Below are positions 13,650 to 25,384 of a stretch of DNA of 64,000 nucleotides, in pieces. The position numbers and the translations under genes were made by a program. The notes beneath the pieces were generated by a model, which saw only the letters and a program-made list of their open reading frames with translations, had not been told where the DNA came from and searched no databases. Source of the stretch: Rallus limicola (lineage: Eukaryota > Chordata > Aves > Gruiformes > Rallidae); the NCBI GenBank assembly GCA_022605955.1, contig JAKCOZ010000008.1, positions 37,178,547 through 37,242,546 on the forward strand, written 5' to 3'. Each line of letters opens with the position of its first letter. Position 1 is the stretch's first letter.

Positions 13650-14479
13650 CATGAAATAGTTTTTGTACTCCTATAATTCTCACTATTTTTGGGACAGCCA
13701 TTGGGAAAAGCTTTCCTGTCACTTCTCCCAACCTTCCCACACTTCTCCAGATCCTCAATTTCTTCTCAGCTCATTCTTCTCTTTCATACACTCATCTCAA
13801 TCCCAGTTCTCCCTGCCCCAAGAACCATCAATTTCCCATGGTTTCTCCCAGTATGAACCATCTCTGCAGCACACCAGAAAGCCCCAAGTCAGCTACAGGT
13901 AAAGAGCATTACATCTCTGTCCTTCCCAGACACTCCATTGAGGGCAGATGCACCATTCTGTTAACAATTATCACTCACAAACTTTAAAAGCAACAACCTC
14001 TGTCTCACTGTTACAATCTCATCGTCAGAAAACACCATCTGGAATAGCGTTTGCTCCTTTCAGCGCTGCGAAACGCACCGCAGAGGCAACACTGTGACTA
14101 TGCTGGGAGTGTGCATACGTTACAGCCCAAGCACAGCAGAGGAAGGACACGCCAATAAAAAGGTCTGGAGGATAACTGACTGCTAATACCTACTGCACAG
14201 AGTAAGGAAATAAGAATATCAAGTGAACGAGCTACATTACGTACCTGAAATTAAAATTAAGCAGTATTATAATTATATTAGCTCTTCCTGCTGAATAAAT
14301 ATTGGATTGATCTGTTCTCTTTTTATCTAATTTCTCCTTTTTCTCTCAGATGCTGGAAGTGTGGCTTCCAACAGAGCATCTGGGAGAACATCAGTTCGCA
14401 ATTTCTTAGTAAAACCAAACCACCGAAATCGCCCTTCACCCCAAAGCAGGTAACCCCCCCCAGGCTCCAGGTTTCTTAC

Positions 14480-14641
14480 CACTGCTAATGCCAGAGTTTG
14501 CAATGACTGTTGCCTCACTCCACTGATCTGCACTGGAGACCGAGTAAGAGCGCTGATGCATACCATCCGGACGACTGTTGAAGGAGACTAGACTGATCCC
14601 ACTTGCCATCTGAGACACAGATGTGCTAGTAGTCACGTTCC
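14480..14641 (-). CDS. AGAP1: AGAP1 serine-rich linker exon, symmetric and probably alternatively spliced
   Basis: Seen: a 162-nt minus-strand exon with both borders in phase 1 (2 nt, 53 codons, 1 nt). It starts by completing the Gly codon begun at 32255, then reads NVTTSTSVSQMASGISLVSF, and ends ATVIANSGISS plus G. The acceptor is GTCTAG (AG at 14643-14642) with a short T-rich tract. The donor is GTG|GTAAGA (GT at 14479-14478). It contains RSYSVSSADQWSEA, the Ser-rich motif conserved among AGAP1, AGAP2 and AGAP3. Known: human AGAP1 has a shorter isoform lacking about 53 residues here (lengths recalled from memory). Skipping this exon keeps the frame, which fits. One residue (Gly in NSGISS) differs from the human Ala as I recall it. 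The next exon, which should finish an Asp codon, is beyond the low-coordinate end of the window. Confidence 0.96.
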
Positions 14642-16710
14642 CTAGACATAAATGGAAAACAAATCGTGTCAATACAGAAGACAAAATTGATTCGCATGAA
14701 GATGGATGGGTGCATCTTAACAGAGCAGAAAGAGAGATTACTTAACCAACACAAAAACCAATGCAGCTCTCCCTGAAACTCTGAAGACAACCATCCTGTG
14801 ACCAGCTTGGGGCACCACAGATTTCTTTCAGACTACTCCAACTGAAGTAGGAACTTCTGATGAAAGAGCCTATGCTTTTTCTAAGATGTCAGCTCACTCT
14901 GTTTCTTTCATCTTCTGGAAAACACAATCTTGCACAACCCTGCTGTCAGGCACACTTTGCATAAGTTCTATGCTCGTTACAGGCAAAGCACAGAGGCCAA
15001 ACTAAGCACAGAAAATAAATTTATTCTTGAAAACCACTGTTGATGCAAGCCACCAAGATGAGACAACTACACCAACTCAAAGGGTTTAAAAACAATCTAC
15101 CTCCTTTAAATAAAATTTCAGACAAGTACATCCTTCAAGTAAAGCCAAGGACACGGTGATGGGGAGCAACGACTCACTAGCTTTGCAAGACCAAGCAAAA
15201 AAACCTTGTTCATATTTTGAATCTTAAAGCAATATCGTGACACAAAACACACTCTGGAGGCTCGTTCCACGGCCTGCAAATGTCATCCCTGCGTCTCATC
15301 ATCTCATCTCACAGCAATACACCATCACAACTCTAACTGCAGACCTACAACCCAAAAAGATAAGATACAAAAGGTAGCTTTAGCCAATGAATGCTAGAAA
15401 CAATTTCACTATTTTCATGATCCTTGAGGGATAAAAGAATAAAACGTTGGCAGGTTTGCACGTGGGGACGCAACAGGGAGAGGTTACTCGCCATAAAGTG
15501 GGTGAAGCGTGATCTGGCTGAATAAATGTTAGAGTCAAAACAGGTAAAATCTTTCCAGAAAAATCAGAGTTCTGATAACCTTACTTACAACTTGCTGTGG
15601 ACCAGAGCTGGCTCTTCAGTTTTGGTTTCTGAGCACATTCTACCCCCTCCCCAGCATCGGACTTGCATATTACAGAGATACAAACAGTTTACAATGCTAG
15701 TTTCATTCCTCATGTCAGGATCTCAAACGGTGCCCCACAGGTTTATGGATTTAACAACACGTTTTAAAAACACATGTAGAAGGAAAGGAACAGACACAAT
15801 TTTATCAAATACCCTAACACTTTGTATTTCCATTGCACCTTCTACTGATGAGTTCAGAAAAATTAATGAATTAATTTTCAAAGCTCCTGTGAGGTTGTTA
15901 ATTATCTGCTATCATTTCCCCCATTTTTCAGAGGTTAAATGACCCAGGGCCACAAAGGAAGATTGTGGCAGACTTGAAAATAAAACCCAGATCTCCTGAC
16001 TCCCAGTTCTATCATTATGTCTTTTCCCAGAGCAGCCTTTGGGAAGACAGCAGAGCTTAGTGAACTACTTTGTGTTTATTAGAGTTGGCATAATTGTCCC
16101 TTTCTCTCCACTCCTTTCCCAAGACTAAATCTCATCTTTAGTCCTTAACACAGATCCATTATCTGTCCACCTGAGTCTCGAATGCGCTTAGTCTCCAGAA
16201 CTTCTGTTTGGCAATCTCTACTTCGTAGACACTAAATACATCCAGAAAATCTAATCTGCACAATTATGCAACGTCTAAGGTGGATTGTGGAACCATGATG
16301 GGACCTCCCAAGGCAGTGCTTTAGCTACTGGCACATAATTCCTCTCTAATCACCTTCCCTGTGCAACCTTTTGTCCAAAAGAATCCCATAATCAGAGCGT
16401 CATATGCCAAGCTGTTGCAAAAACTTATGCCTCCAACAACTGGTCCTCTTCAGGACACTGAGTGCTGAGAGCAATTTTCTAATACTGGTGGTTTTACCAT
16501 CTTCTAAAGACATCTTCCAGAGAAGCCTTCAGCAAAGAAATCAGGCCTACAGAAATGAAGGTACAAAGCAGAGGATTAAATTATATCTCAGTACCTTAAA
16601 GTCACAATAGAAAATGGGAATGCTAGCTGACAGCACATATTCTGAGGTCTCTTAAAAGAAATACCTCCTTCCAAATGAACTTTGGTGATGCTGTCAACAC
16701 ACACAAAGCG

Positions 16711-17312
16711 TTTAAACTGAAAGAGGGTAGATTTAGATTAGAGATTAGGTGGAAAACCTTGCCTGGAGGAAGGGGGAAAGAAGGTCCTGGCACACGGTGC
16801 CCAGAGAAGCAGCGGCTGCCCCTGCCTCCCTGGCAGAGTTCAAGACTGGGCTGGATGTGGCTTTGGGTACCCTGCGCTGGTGGGAGGTGTCCCACCCAGG
16901 GGATTGAGTCACCAACCCTGGATGTATTTAAAAGATGGGTAGATTAGGTGCTCAGGGATAGGGTTTAGTACAGGACAGGTACAGTTGAACTCGATGATCT
17001 CAAAGCTCTTTTCCAATTCTGTGAAAACAGGAGACCTCACACGTTCTCCAACTTCAGTGTCTATCACTAACACTGCAGACCCCCCCCCACAAGACCCCAT
17101 ATGTTCTTACTACAGCCAAGCACACAGGGGAAATCCCACACACCTTCCTTAGAAACTGGCACATCAGGAGCAGGAGCAGAGTTTTGCTACAGATTCAACG
17201 TAACTGTAAAATTTTTATTATACATCATCTTTACAAGGAAATGACATCAGAAATGACATCAGAAATGACATCATAGGTGTTTTCCAACCTAGTGATTCTG
17301 TGATTTCGTGAG
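16711..17312 (+). mobile_element. Older CR1 fragment split by a nested CR1 insertion
   Basis: The first part, about 16711-16903, is a plus-strand CR1 (TTTAAACTGAAAGAGGGTAG, then GTGCCCAGAGAAGCAG and GTGTCCCACCCAGGGGATT). It stops where other copies continue GGTTGGAACTAGATGATC. The missing 3' end resumes at about 17275 with TAGGTGTTTTCCAACCTAGT and GATTCTGTGATT. The DNA between (16904-17274) is a second CR1 end with extra tail. About 20 nt of the host seem lost at the junction, judged against the copy at 33135-33818. Confidence 0.75.
16904..17274 (+). mobile_element. CR1 3' end plus about 224 bp transduced-looking flank, nested in another CR1
   Basis: From 16904 to about 17023 it is a CR1 3' segment (GATGTATTTAAAAGATGGGT, GATGATCTCAAAGCTC). 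After the TTCTGTGAAAACAGG junction it does not end as CR1s normally do. It continues for about 224 bp (17025-17250) that match 54188-54411 at roughly 90 percent by eye, including CTCACACGTTCTCCAACTTC and a run of nine C. It ends in three tandem copies of AAATGACATCAG (17239-17250, 17251-17262, and 17263-17274 with a final T). The second locus has one copy. Confidence 0.7.
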
Positions 17313-19123
17313 GTGCCTTTCAGATACCCAAATTTATGGGGGGGTGTCTCTGAATGACTGAATGGTCTTTTTCTCTTTTTCTTCCACCCCAAAGTAAAAC
17401 AAAAGATCCTTTCTGGGCTCAGAAGATTCTCTATATTCCCTTCTGATTAAAAATTTTTTCAACAGTTCACACTTCAACACAGCTAAGTGGCAAATCTGCT
17501 GCAGTTCCCTTGACCACACTCAAGCTGCAGTCACAGGATTAGGAGATACCTACAGACACTTCAGATCTGTGTTGTTTTCAAATGAACACACAGAACAGTT
17601 ACCAACTTTTTTTCTGCCCTTCTCATTTTGTTTATTACCTGTTAAAGCTGTTAAATTTGCAACTGAGTTAACAAAATCAAGCTTACAGGTGACAATTCTG
17701 TGGCAGGCTAATCTGAACTCTTTTTTTTTTTGCCTTGCTTTTGCTGTGGCACCTTTTTGGGCATCCTTATAGATCATTTATTGGTAAATGACTTTGGAAA
17801 CAACCCCCCTTTTTTTTTTTCTACAAGGCTCTACCCTGCCAGACTTGAGCAATGCCATGAAAGCACACTTTCAGCCTGTAGCCAACTTCTATGCTGTGCC
17901 TAGTAAAATGGGAAGCTACATTTGATGAACTCCCACGGGAGCATCCCCTTAACAAAGATCATGAAGGAGAAAACTGGTATGCAAAAGCTGAGATGGAGTG
18001 TTTCCTAGGTAGCATGTGAAAAATAGAACAATTCCTGGACATCTCTGCCTAGATGACCCATCCCCATTACTCCATGCTAGGTGGCTGAGTTGCAGAAAGC
18101 AGCAGTATCTGTATGTTGACATCTTTCATCTAGTTCACAAATTTTTTGCTCAAAAGCACCCAGTCACCTTCTAAACACGAGGCAGAAGACTTCTACATCA
18201 TCACATCAGCACCAAAAGTTTTACTTTCACCTTAATGCCATTGCCTGAAACTCCCACACCCCCCATTATGACATGAACATGGTGAGGAAGTGACGACCTC
18301 CGCAAACCAAATAGGAATTTTTTTCTTTCACTTCCCATTTCTGAACAGTATGGGCTGCTGGCAAATAACAGCTGCTAAGTCCCATCACCTAATATTTTAC
18401 TATTAGTGATGCAACCAAGCTCAGCTCTTTCTTTTTTTGTTGCCATAGTTCAATAACCCTGCTACGTGCAACCCTTGTGATAACATTTATTTGAGGTGAA
18501 ATCTCACTTTGTTCACATGCTATAAATTTTTCCATGATATATCAACACCACACAAACCAGAATCCATGGGTAGATACCAGAAAGGCCAGACTACAGAAAA
18601 CAGAGCATGCCCGTTCCTCTTCCCCTCCTGCATGCACTCAGCTCGAGCACAAACTCGTTACTCACAACTTCATTTAAAACCCATTATTTATCATCCCATC
18701 GCTCATTTTGCTACCCCGCAGTCTAATCGCAGCGCGCCCGAGGATGTGTATTCCACCACCCCAGTGAGCACTAATGCTATCACACCAAAACAAGGACTAC
18801 AGGAAGGCAACTGCTGGTTCTTGCACACTTCACATGCTGCACAAAGCTTCTACAAAACAGTCCCACTTTTTTTTCTCCCCCCACCTATAACAGGACAACC
18901 CGAGGTCCAGACCTCCACAAAACCACCATCCTTTATTTTTGCTGAAGGATAAAGCCTCAACAGCAGAAATCACCTCAGTCTTTTAGCAGGCAAGCCAGGG
19001 ACAGTTAAAAAGAGGAGACCAGCAATGCACACTGAAAAGCAAAACATGTATATTGGGTTTGGCACATGAAGCCTTTACATCAAGCTCTCATGCCTTGACA
19101 CATCTGTCATCTCCCCCTATCTG

Positions 19124-19140
19124 CACACACACACACACAC
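19124..19140. repeat. CA microsatellite (about 8 units)
   Basis: A short uninterrupted CA run followed by GTGCATG. No other feature within several hundred bases. Confidence 0.95.
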
Positions 19141-22100
19141 GTGCATGTATCATCTATATGTAGCCAGATCCCAGATCGGTATCTACTGTGACATTAATGT
19201 GAAATCCATGGCCAGCTACCTGGCCCATTCTGGAGTTGAGAAAGTGCCTCTTCAAATACATCATATATGCATCAGCTGGTTGCTTAAGTTGATTAGCAGG
19301 GGGCAGTTAAATTACTATGCTAATCCATGTATTCTCACCACTGTTTCCTTGATATGGATATGTGTATATGCTTACTGGGAAGCCTTGATTAGTTCAAGCT
19401 TCAATGTGTCAAAGGCTCTAGATTCTTTCCAAAGAATAATTTTAGCTGCACTCACATCCCTAAAGTGTGGGAGCTGATTTGAAAAGGTACTTACCTCTAC
19501 CATATGCTATTTTTCTTTAAACAATTTGCATTTCAAAGTGAATATGGCATTTATATTTGAATGAATATCAGTATGTTGCCAGAACTGGTCTCAAATGAGC
19601 AAAAAAAGATGCGGGTCTCCTATTGAACAAAAATGTTTTCATCTACCAAAGGAGCATCAAAGGAAGAGTTCCTCTTTCTAGCCCTAGACAGCTTTATTAA
19701 AACTATCTTTTCTGATATTATAAAATACCCCGTTATGATCGCGCTTACAAAACGTTCAAACAATTAAGCTCTACAAAACCCATCCAAATTAAGATTCAAG
19801 GTAATTTCCAGGTTTGGTCAACGCTCAGCAGAAGAGCCTCAGAGAAAAGTGATCGTGACCACAGAAAGTCCAATTTAAATATCCACCTATGCAGCGTAAA
19901 TAGCTGCCAACAGCCAAGAGCAAGCGACAGAAAGAGACTCGGCAGAAGAGGAACTGTGTGAAGGAGCGCACATGTGTATGTACATACGTACGTACTAAGA
20001 GGCTGATGGAAACATGCTGAGGGAAGAAGGTGTCTTGATTTCCTGTGTACAGAGGGACTCACTTTGTTGTTTCCTAAATCTGAAACGACTGTGTATGAGG
20101 AGCCAGAGCATAAATGCAAGGTCAGATCACAATCCTTAGGAAACATTATGAAAATAAGCAAAGGTTTCTACAAATGTAGGACCGTGGAAGATGCTACGTG
20201 CGGGTCTGGTCAGGAAAACCCAGAAGTTAAAGACTCTGGGGATTATACAGATTTTAGTTAAATATACAATGAAATTTAACATAAATGTTTTCTTTTGTAT
20301 ATGCAGTAAACTGCCCAAGCAAAAAATAAACCATTTGGGGGTTTTGCCATGTTGCTCCTGAAATGGAACAGTACGGTGAACGGTGCTTCAGCAACTCTTC
20401 TTTTGCCATATTTTAACAAAAACAACACAGAATCATCCCTGGGCAGCACAGGTTATTTTCACAGACACATCACTTTCACCTAAGCCTTCACCTACGATGC
20501 CACCCACTAACTGCAAACGCAGAACGGGTATCATTCACAACCATACCCTAAAAAAGCAAGATACAAGTGACTTCAATACTCAAAGCTAGTCTCCATTTCC
20601 TGCTGCAGACACATTTGTGATTTCTCCCGGCCATATCACTGAAGAAGGAGAAGTTATATTCAGGAGTGCAACTAATATACTCTTGAATTCATTAGACGAG
20701 CAGACATTGTGGAAGATGTGAAGCAGAACTGTGTTTTTCCATGAAGCAGCAGCGTATGAGACCCGCAGCGAGTGGCTGCACCGAAAGCCCGAATCAGATG
20801 AACTGAAACCTACTGCTACGCTTTCACCGTGGCCACGTTTTGTGTCACGCTCTTCACGTTCACAAGGAGTTTCTCTTCCTCCTCCATCCCCCACCCCCCC
20901 AAAAAAAATAATAAACCTCCTAAGGCCAGAGGGCTGCGCTCACCAGCTGTTAGAACTAATGAAAAATACATTAGAGTTGTGGGTCAGGAAATCCTGACTC
21001 TTGATATCAGAGGGTTAATTGTTTCAAATCATGTTGGGTCAATTTATGTTGCAGGAATACTATCTATTCTTGAAATGCCCTCTAATTCAGTAAAAGGCAC
21101 CGTCAAGTAGATTAGGTTGGCTGTTGGTCGCCTGTTGGAAACCTAGACTCAACACTGCTCCCTGAAGTTTCTTCAGGCATCAGGGCGCAAAAGGAAAGCG
21201 AAGGAGGGCACTTGAAGATTGAGAGCATTCCCTCCCCCTTGCCTCAAGTCTGCATTACATTTATAAATTAATTCCTGGAGCTGGGCAGAAATCTCACCAG
21301 CGGATAAAGTCTTCCTAAGAAATGGCTGACCATCCAAGCCATGCCAGTTTCTGCCTTCTGCTTTGCCTGTAAATACAAGCATGGGGAGAACTGCTTTAGC
21401 TGAGGAAATCGTGGGGATGGCACTTCTGGGTTCTGTGGGTTTGCTGCCTCAGATCCCAACATCCAGCTTTTACAGATGCATCCTCCTTCCCTTGCCAACT
21501 CTGATCACACCCTGCACTGAAACCCAGGAAAACTCCTACATCCAGCTCCTCATGTCTCCAGTTGAGTAGAGGAAGTCCACATTGGAATGGACAGTACAGC
21601 CTGGGGGTCAGAGCACTGTCCCACAATGTTCTCAGGGAAGACCAGCTGTGGGACCAGGGCTGGACAGCTCCAACTTCCATAACCAGGTTCTTGAGAGGGG
21701 TTATTAACAGGGGAAAACCTACTAAAGCGTTGCTACAGATTCTGTTTCCATCTGACGGCAGCGTGCAAACAGTACACCATCTCTGCTTGGGCTTACCAGG
21801 GGCGTGAAATAACTTGAGGATACTCATAGATGGAGTGAGGTAACAGCATTCTTCCAAAACTTACTGGTTCCAGTATTGTAACTCTCCTTCAACACACCAA
21901 CAAATAATTTTCAGTACTACAGCGTATGACTTTCATGTGGTTTAAACTTTTTTTTTTATGATCCCCACCACCCCCCCAGATGGATTTGTTATCTGAATAT
22001 ATTTCCTGAAGATAAGCGGCTATTAATAGAGGAAGACCTTCCATCTCACAGCCCGGCAGGGCAGCCTCAGCAAACTGGGCTTGATTAGTAGTGTACAAAC

Positions 22101-23189
22101 CGAGAAGGGTCAATACTAATGAACAAACAAGGCAATGCCAAGAATTATCCTGGCAGTGGAGGACATAGTGCTGGGAGTATAACGAGAAAAGCTATTATAC
22201 TCAGAGCACGCCAAACCAACACAGCAAGCGTGGAGGAAAATTAAGTCATCAGAGGAGACATCTCTTCTAAAAGAAAGTTAAACCCAAGATCTTCATGGAA
22301 GGCTTCTGCTCAAGATCCCGGACTATTTATTTTGCTTGGATCAAAGCATGCTTTCCTTTCCCAGCAGGTGTAATTTTGTTTTTTTTCCCCAGTAGTTTTA
22401 ACAAATACCAGCAACAAATAAGGTACACTTTGCTTTCTGGGCAAGTTCTGCTTGTTAAGAAAGTACATCTGGACTCGGAGGTGACCATTTCCCATCAGCA
22501 AGTGCTCTACTTTGTTTTTGCTGTTATTTAGTTGCAAAACCCTGTTAACAGTCGTGAATTTAACTTTGCAAAAAAGCAACAGCGGAAAATCAGCTAATTT
22601 GGGGGCATTGTGCAGCTCGTGTGCAAGCGAAGCGTGCGTCGGGGCCTGAGGCAACAGATATAAATGCTTCCTAAATCCCTTTGACTGTCTGTGGAAGTTA
22701 TTAATAATGAAATTGGAAAGGGAGGGGGGCTACGGGGAGGGATAGCTCACCTGCACGCTGGATCTGTATCAAAAGCTGGTAGGATGAACCTAACTAACTT
22801 TGAGAGCTTTCCACCAGCCTACAAACCTCCCCAAACCCTGCGAGCTGCAACCAGAACCTCTTTGGGATGGGGAGGCAGAATGAGTGCTGGCATTCAAATA
22901 TCCTCCAGACTCTTAAGAAAACGGAACAAAGAAACTTTATTTTTGAAAAACAGACAATAGATATGAATGCGAGATGACTTTTTTTTTTATAGCTATTGCC
23001 ACTGTAACAGCAGCTAAATGAATGCATGTCTGCAGTGTGAGCAGTTTTGATAAACAGCCTCTGCGGGCCACACAACGGGGATAATGTATCCTTAAGTACT
23101 GCCAATGAGATGCCATTCTGCACAGCCAATTACTTCTGTGCGTCTGTCACTCAAAGGAAAAATGACTGAGCCCATTAGATCAAACCTTT

Positions 23190-23580
23190 GTCACTGTTCC
23201 TAATGCACTCTTAGGCCTCATTAATCTGAGGGAGCAGCAACACAGCCGCCGGTGCCTCATTGCCTTCCCCCCACAACAGGCCCACGTGAATCTTCTCATC
23301 TCTCCCCCAAGTGCACCACGTTAATCAAGCTCTCCTTATTACCCCGGTCCCTGTCACGGCGGAGAGCGCTCTCTCTCTTAAATGCTCTCATTATGGTCCA
23401 TCTTTAGAGCCGGCTGAGTGGAAAAAAAAAAAAAAAAAGAAAAGAAAAAAAAAATTATGAGGGGAAAAAAAAAAGCCAGAGAGAAAGAGAAGAGGAAAAA
23501 GCAAGTCCGATCACATTAATATTCATGACAATAATTAGTATTCTAGGTCACTGAATATTCATGCTATTAGTTTGGTTTTT
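23190..23580. promoter_or_regulatory. Candidate conserved non-coding block with repeated AATATTCATG
   Basis: The 3' part has a TAATTA core (23532-23537) flanked by two identical AATATTCATG words (23518-23527 and 23554-23563), 36 bp apart. The 5' part is CpG-bearing (GGTCCCTGTCACGGCGGAGA). A purine-rich A-tract (about 23420-23500) separates the two. No transposon is recognisable. Confidence 0.35.
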
Positions 23581-24789
23581 TATGGGTTTGCTGGATGTCC
23601 TGATTGCTGGAGTGTGGAGGAAAACAGCATGGTTGGGACTTTAGATGTCAACGGCAGTTCAATACTCAAAACACATTTGTGAATTTTTTTTCCCTTTTGG
23701 TAAATCAGCTTCAACCCTCCTGATGGCTTTAATATTTTAAAATCACTGGGGGAAGGAAAAAAAAACCAAAAACCAACAACCCACCCAACCCCAAAACCAA
23801 CAACAAAAAGAACGAGTAATTTTACAAAGGTCTTAACATCCGACCAGTTCGTATTACAACACGTAACCGTCAAAAATCAGCGCGATTCAATTGGGTGGAC
23901 AAGACAGATCTGTGATTTTATTCAGGATACGGCGCAACAGAGGCATGAAAATCGAGCAGAGGGAAACAGGCACAGGCTGAGAAACAACAACTGCATCTTG
24001 TCCTGTCTCTAGAATCATCTGCCTGAAGCTTTATGACACATTTCTCCCCTGTATCTACCTAATTGCCATTAGTGATGGGCACCATTTGCCTGCTGTAGGA
24101 AAGAGGCGTAAGACAGTTCGTTGTCTCCTTCCTTCTCTAAAGAGAAATTCTGAGAAAATGCCTTCGTTTCCTCCCCTTCTTCCCCAGTATTTAACAGAGA
24201 GGAGTGCTTTTATCAAATATGTATTTCATTTACACTAATATTTAGCCACGATATTATGGAATATAGGGTCAAGCAGTTAAAAGTTTCTCTCACCCTACTT
24301 CTGGAAAGGGCAAATCCTAGTCCAAAGGCACTGGAGAAGATGACCTTGATGGATTCCCCTCTAGTGAGATGCGAGAGAAATCTCCAGTGTACTTAAAATT
24401 GGGCTTTTTCCCCCTTGGAAATGGAGCAAACTGACATCATCTCCCTTCATTCTGCGCAGCTGTATATCACCGAGCTAACAGCAAACCCAACCAAATGGAA
24501 GATTGACTTAGGTGATAAATAACAAAAGTTAGGTCTCAAACTTGCTGTTGTGATCTGTAGCAAAAACTCTAAAACTCATGCTCAAATTGAAGCACAGAAA
24601 ACATGTCAAGTTAACGTCATCTCACGTATCACATCAGACTATGAAATTAGTAGCAAATAACCACTAATGACTGACTGCTGGCTTGGTGGGACCTCCACCA
24701 GAATTCAGAGACATTGCTCCAGGTCACCACTTTAGTCACCTACAAGTAAGGACTTTTGAGCAGATTCAAGCATTTTCCATCAGCAGAGG

Positions 24790-25384
24790 GGTGGCAAGTA
24801 GGGACAGGGAGGGGATTGTCCCTCTCTGCTCTGCCCTCAGGAGGCCCCAGCTGGAATCCTGTGTCCAGAGCTGGGGGCCCCAATACAAGAAAGATGTGGG
24901 ACTGTTGGAGAGGGTTCAGAGGCAGCCACAGAGATGATCAGAGGGCTGGAGCACCTCCACTATGAAGAGAGGCTGAGGGAGCTGGGCTTGTTCAGCCTAG
25001 AGAAGAGAAGGCTGTTGGGGGGACCTCATTGCAGCCTGCCAGTCCCTGAAGGGAGCAGAGAAACAGGAGGGGAATCAAGCTGTTAAAGGGCAGACACTGT
25101 CAGGAGAAGGGGGAACAGACTGAAGCTAAAGGAGGGAAGGTTTAGATTAGATATTAGTGGGAAGTTCTTTACAGAGAGAGTGGTGAGGGGATGGAATGGG
25201 CTGCCCAGAGAGGTGGTGGATGCCCCATCCCTGGGGGTGTTCAAGGCCAGGTGGGATGGGGCCCTGGGCAACCTTGTGTAGCTCCAGGCCTGGAGGTTGG
25301 TGTCCCTGCCTGTGGCAGAGGGTTGGAACTCTGTGATCCTTGGTGTCCCTTTCCAACCCAGACCATTCTATGATTCTGTGATTT
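24790..25384 (+). mobile_element. CR1 LINE fragment (about 595 bp)
   Basis: A plus-strand copy beginning near AGGGACAGGGAGGGGATTGT, with GGAGAGGGTTCAGAGGCAGC, GAGGCTGAGGGAGCTGGGCT, TGCCCAGAGAGGTGGTGGAT and the terminal CCATTCTATGATTCTGTGAT. It is antisense to AGAP1 and one of the better preserved copies here. The 3' variant (CAGGCCTGGAGG, GGCAGAGGGTTGGAACTCTG) is shared in inverted orientation with 30806-31135. Confidence 0.95.

Larger units (their letters stand above)
1..14479 (-). other. AGAP1: AGAP1 intron downstream of the cassette exon (incomplete)
   Basis: Begins with the GTAAGA donor at 14479-14474 and runs off the low-coordinate end, so its length is at least 14.5 kb. I see no further exon, RNA gene or mobile ORF in it. 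It holds CR1 fragments at 7994-8160, 9127-9391 and 13361-13649. It also has a GT microsatellite at 6013-6064, a GT/AAAT pair at 10876-10922, a 27-bp tandem duplication at 4682-4735, an A-run near 3149-3169, and a repeat-free AT-rich block at 11330-11760 that looks like constrained non-coding DNA. The stretch 1-7990 has no recognisable interspersed repeat. Confidence 0.9.

Noticed and set aside
14436..14479. Extension of the cassette exon past its donor
   Set aside because: The frame stays open for about 14 codons beyond the GTAAGA donor, but this is intron read-through and there is no second good donor.
17239..17274. Possible start of a CRISPR-like or satellite array
   Set aside because: Only three 12-bp units with no spacers, at a retroelement junction in a vertebrate intron.
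18509..18952. 147-codon plus-strand open frame
   Set aside because: No domain, Ser/Pro/His-rich composition, antisense to AGAP1 within intron.
21396..21857. 153-codon minus-strand open frame
   Set aside because: No recognisable motif, and a similar-length open frame overlaps on the other strand. Could be an old unrecognised repeat, but not supportable as a gene.
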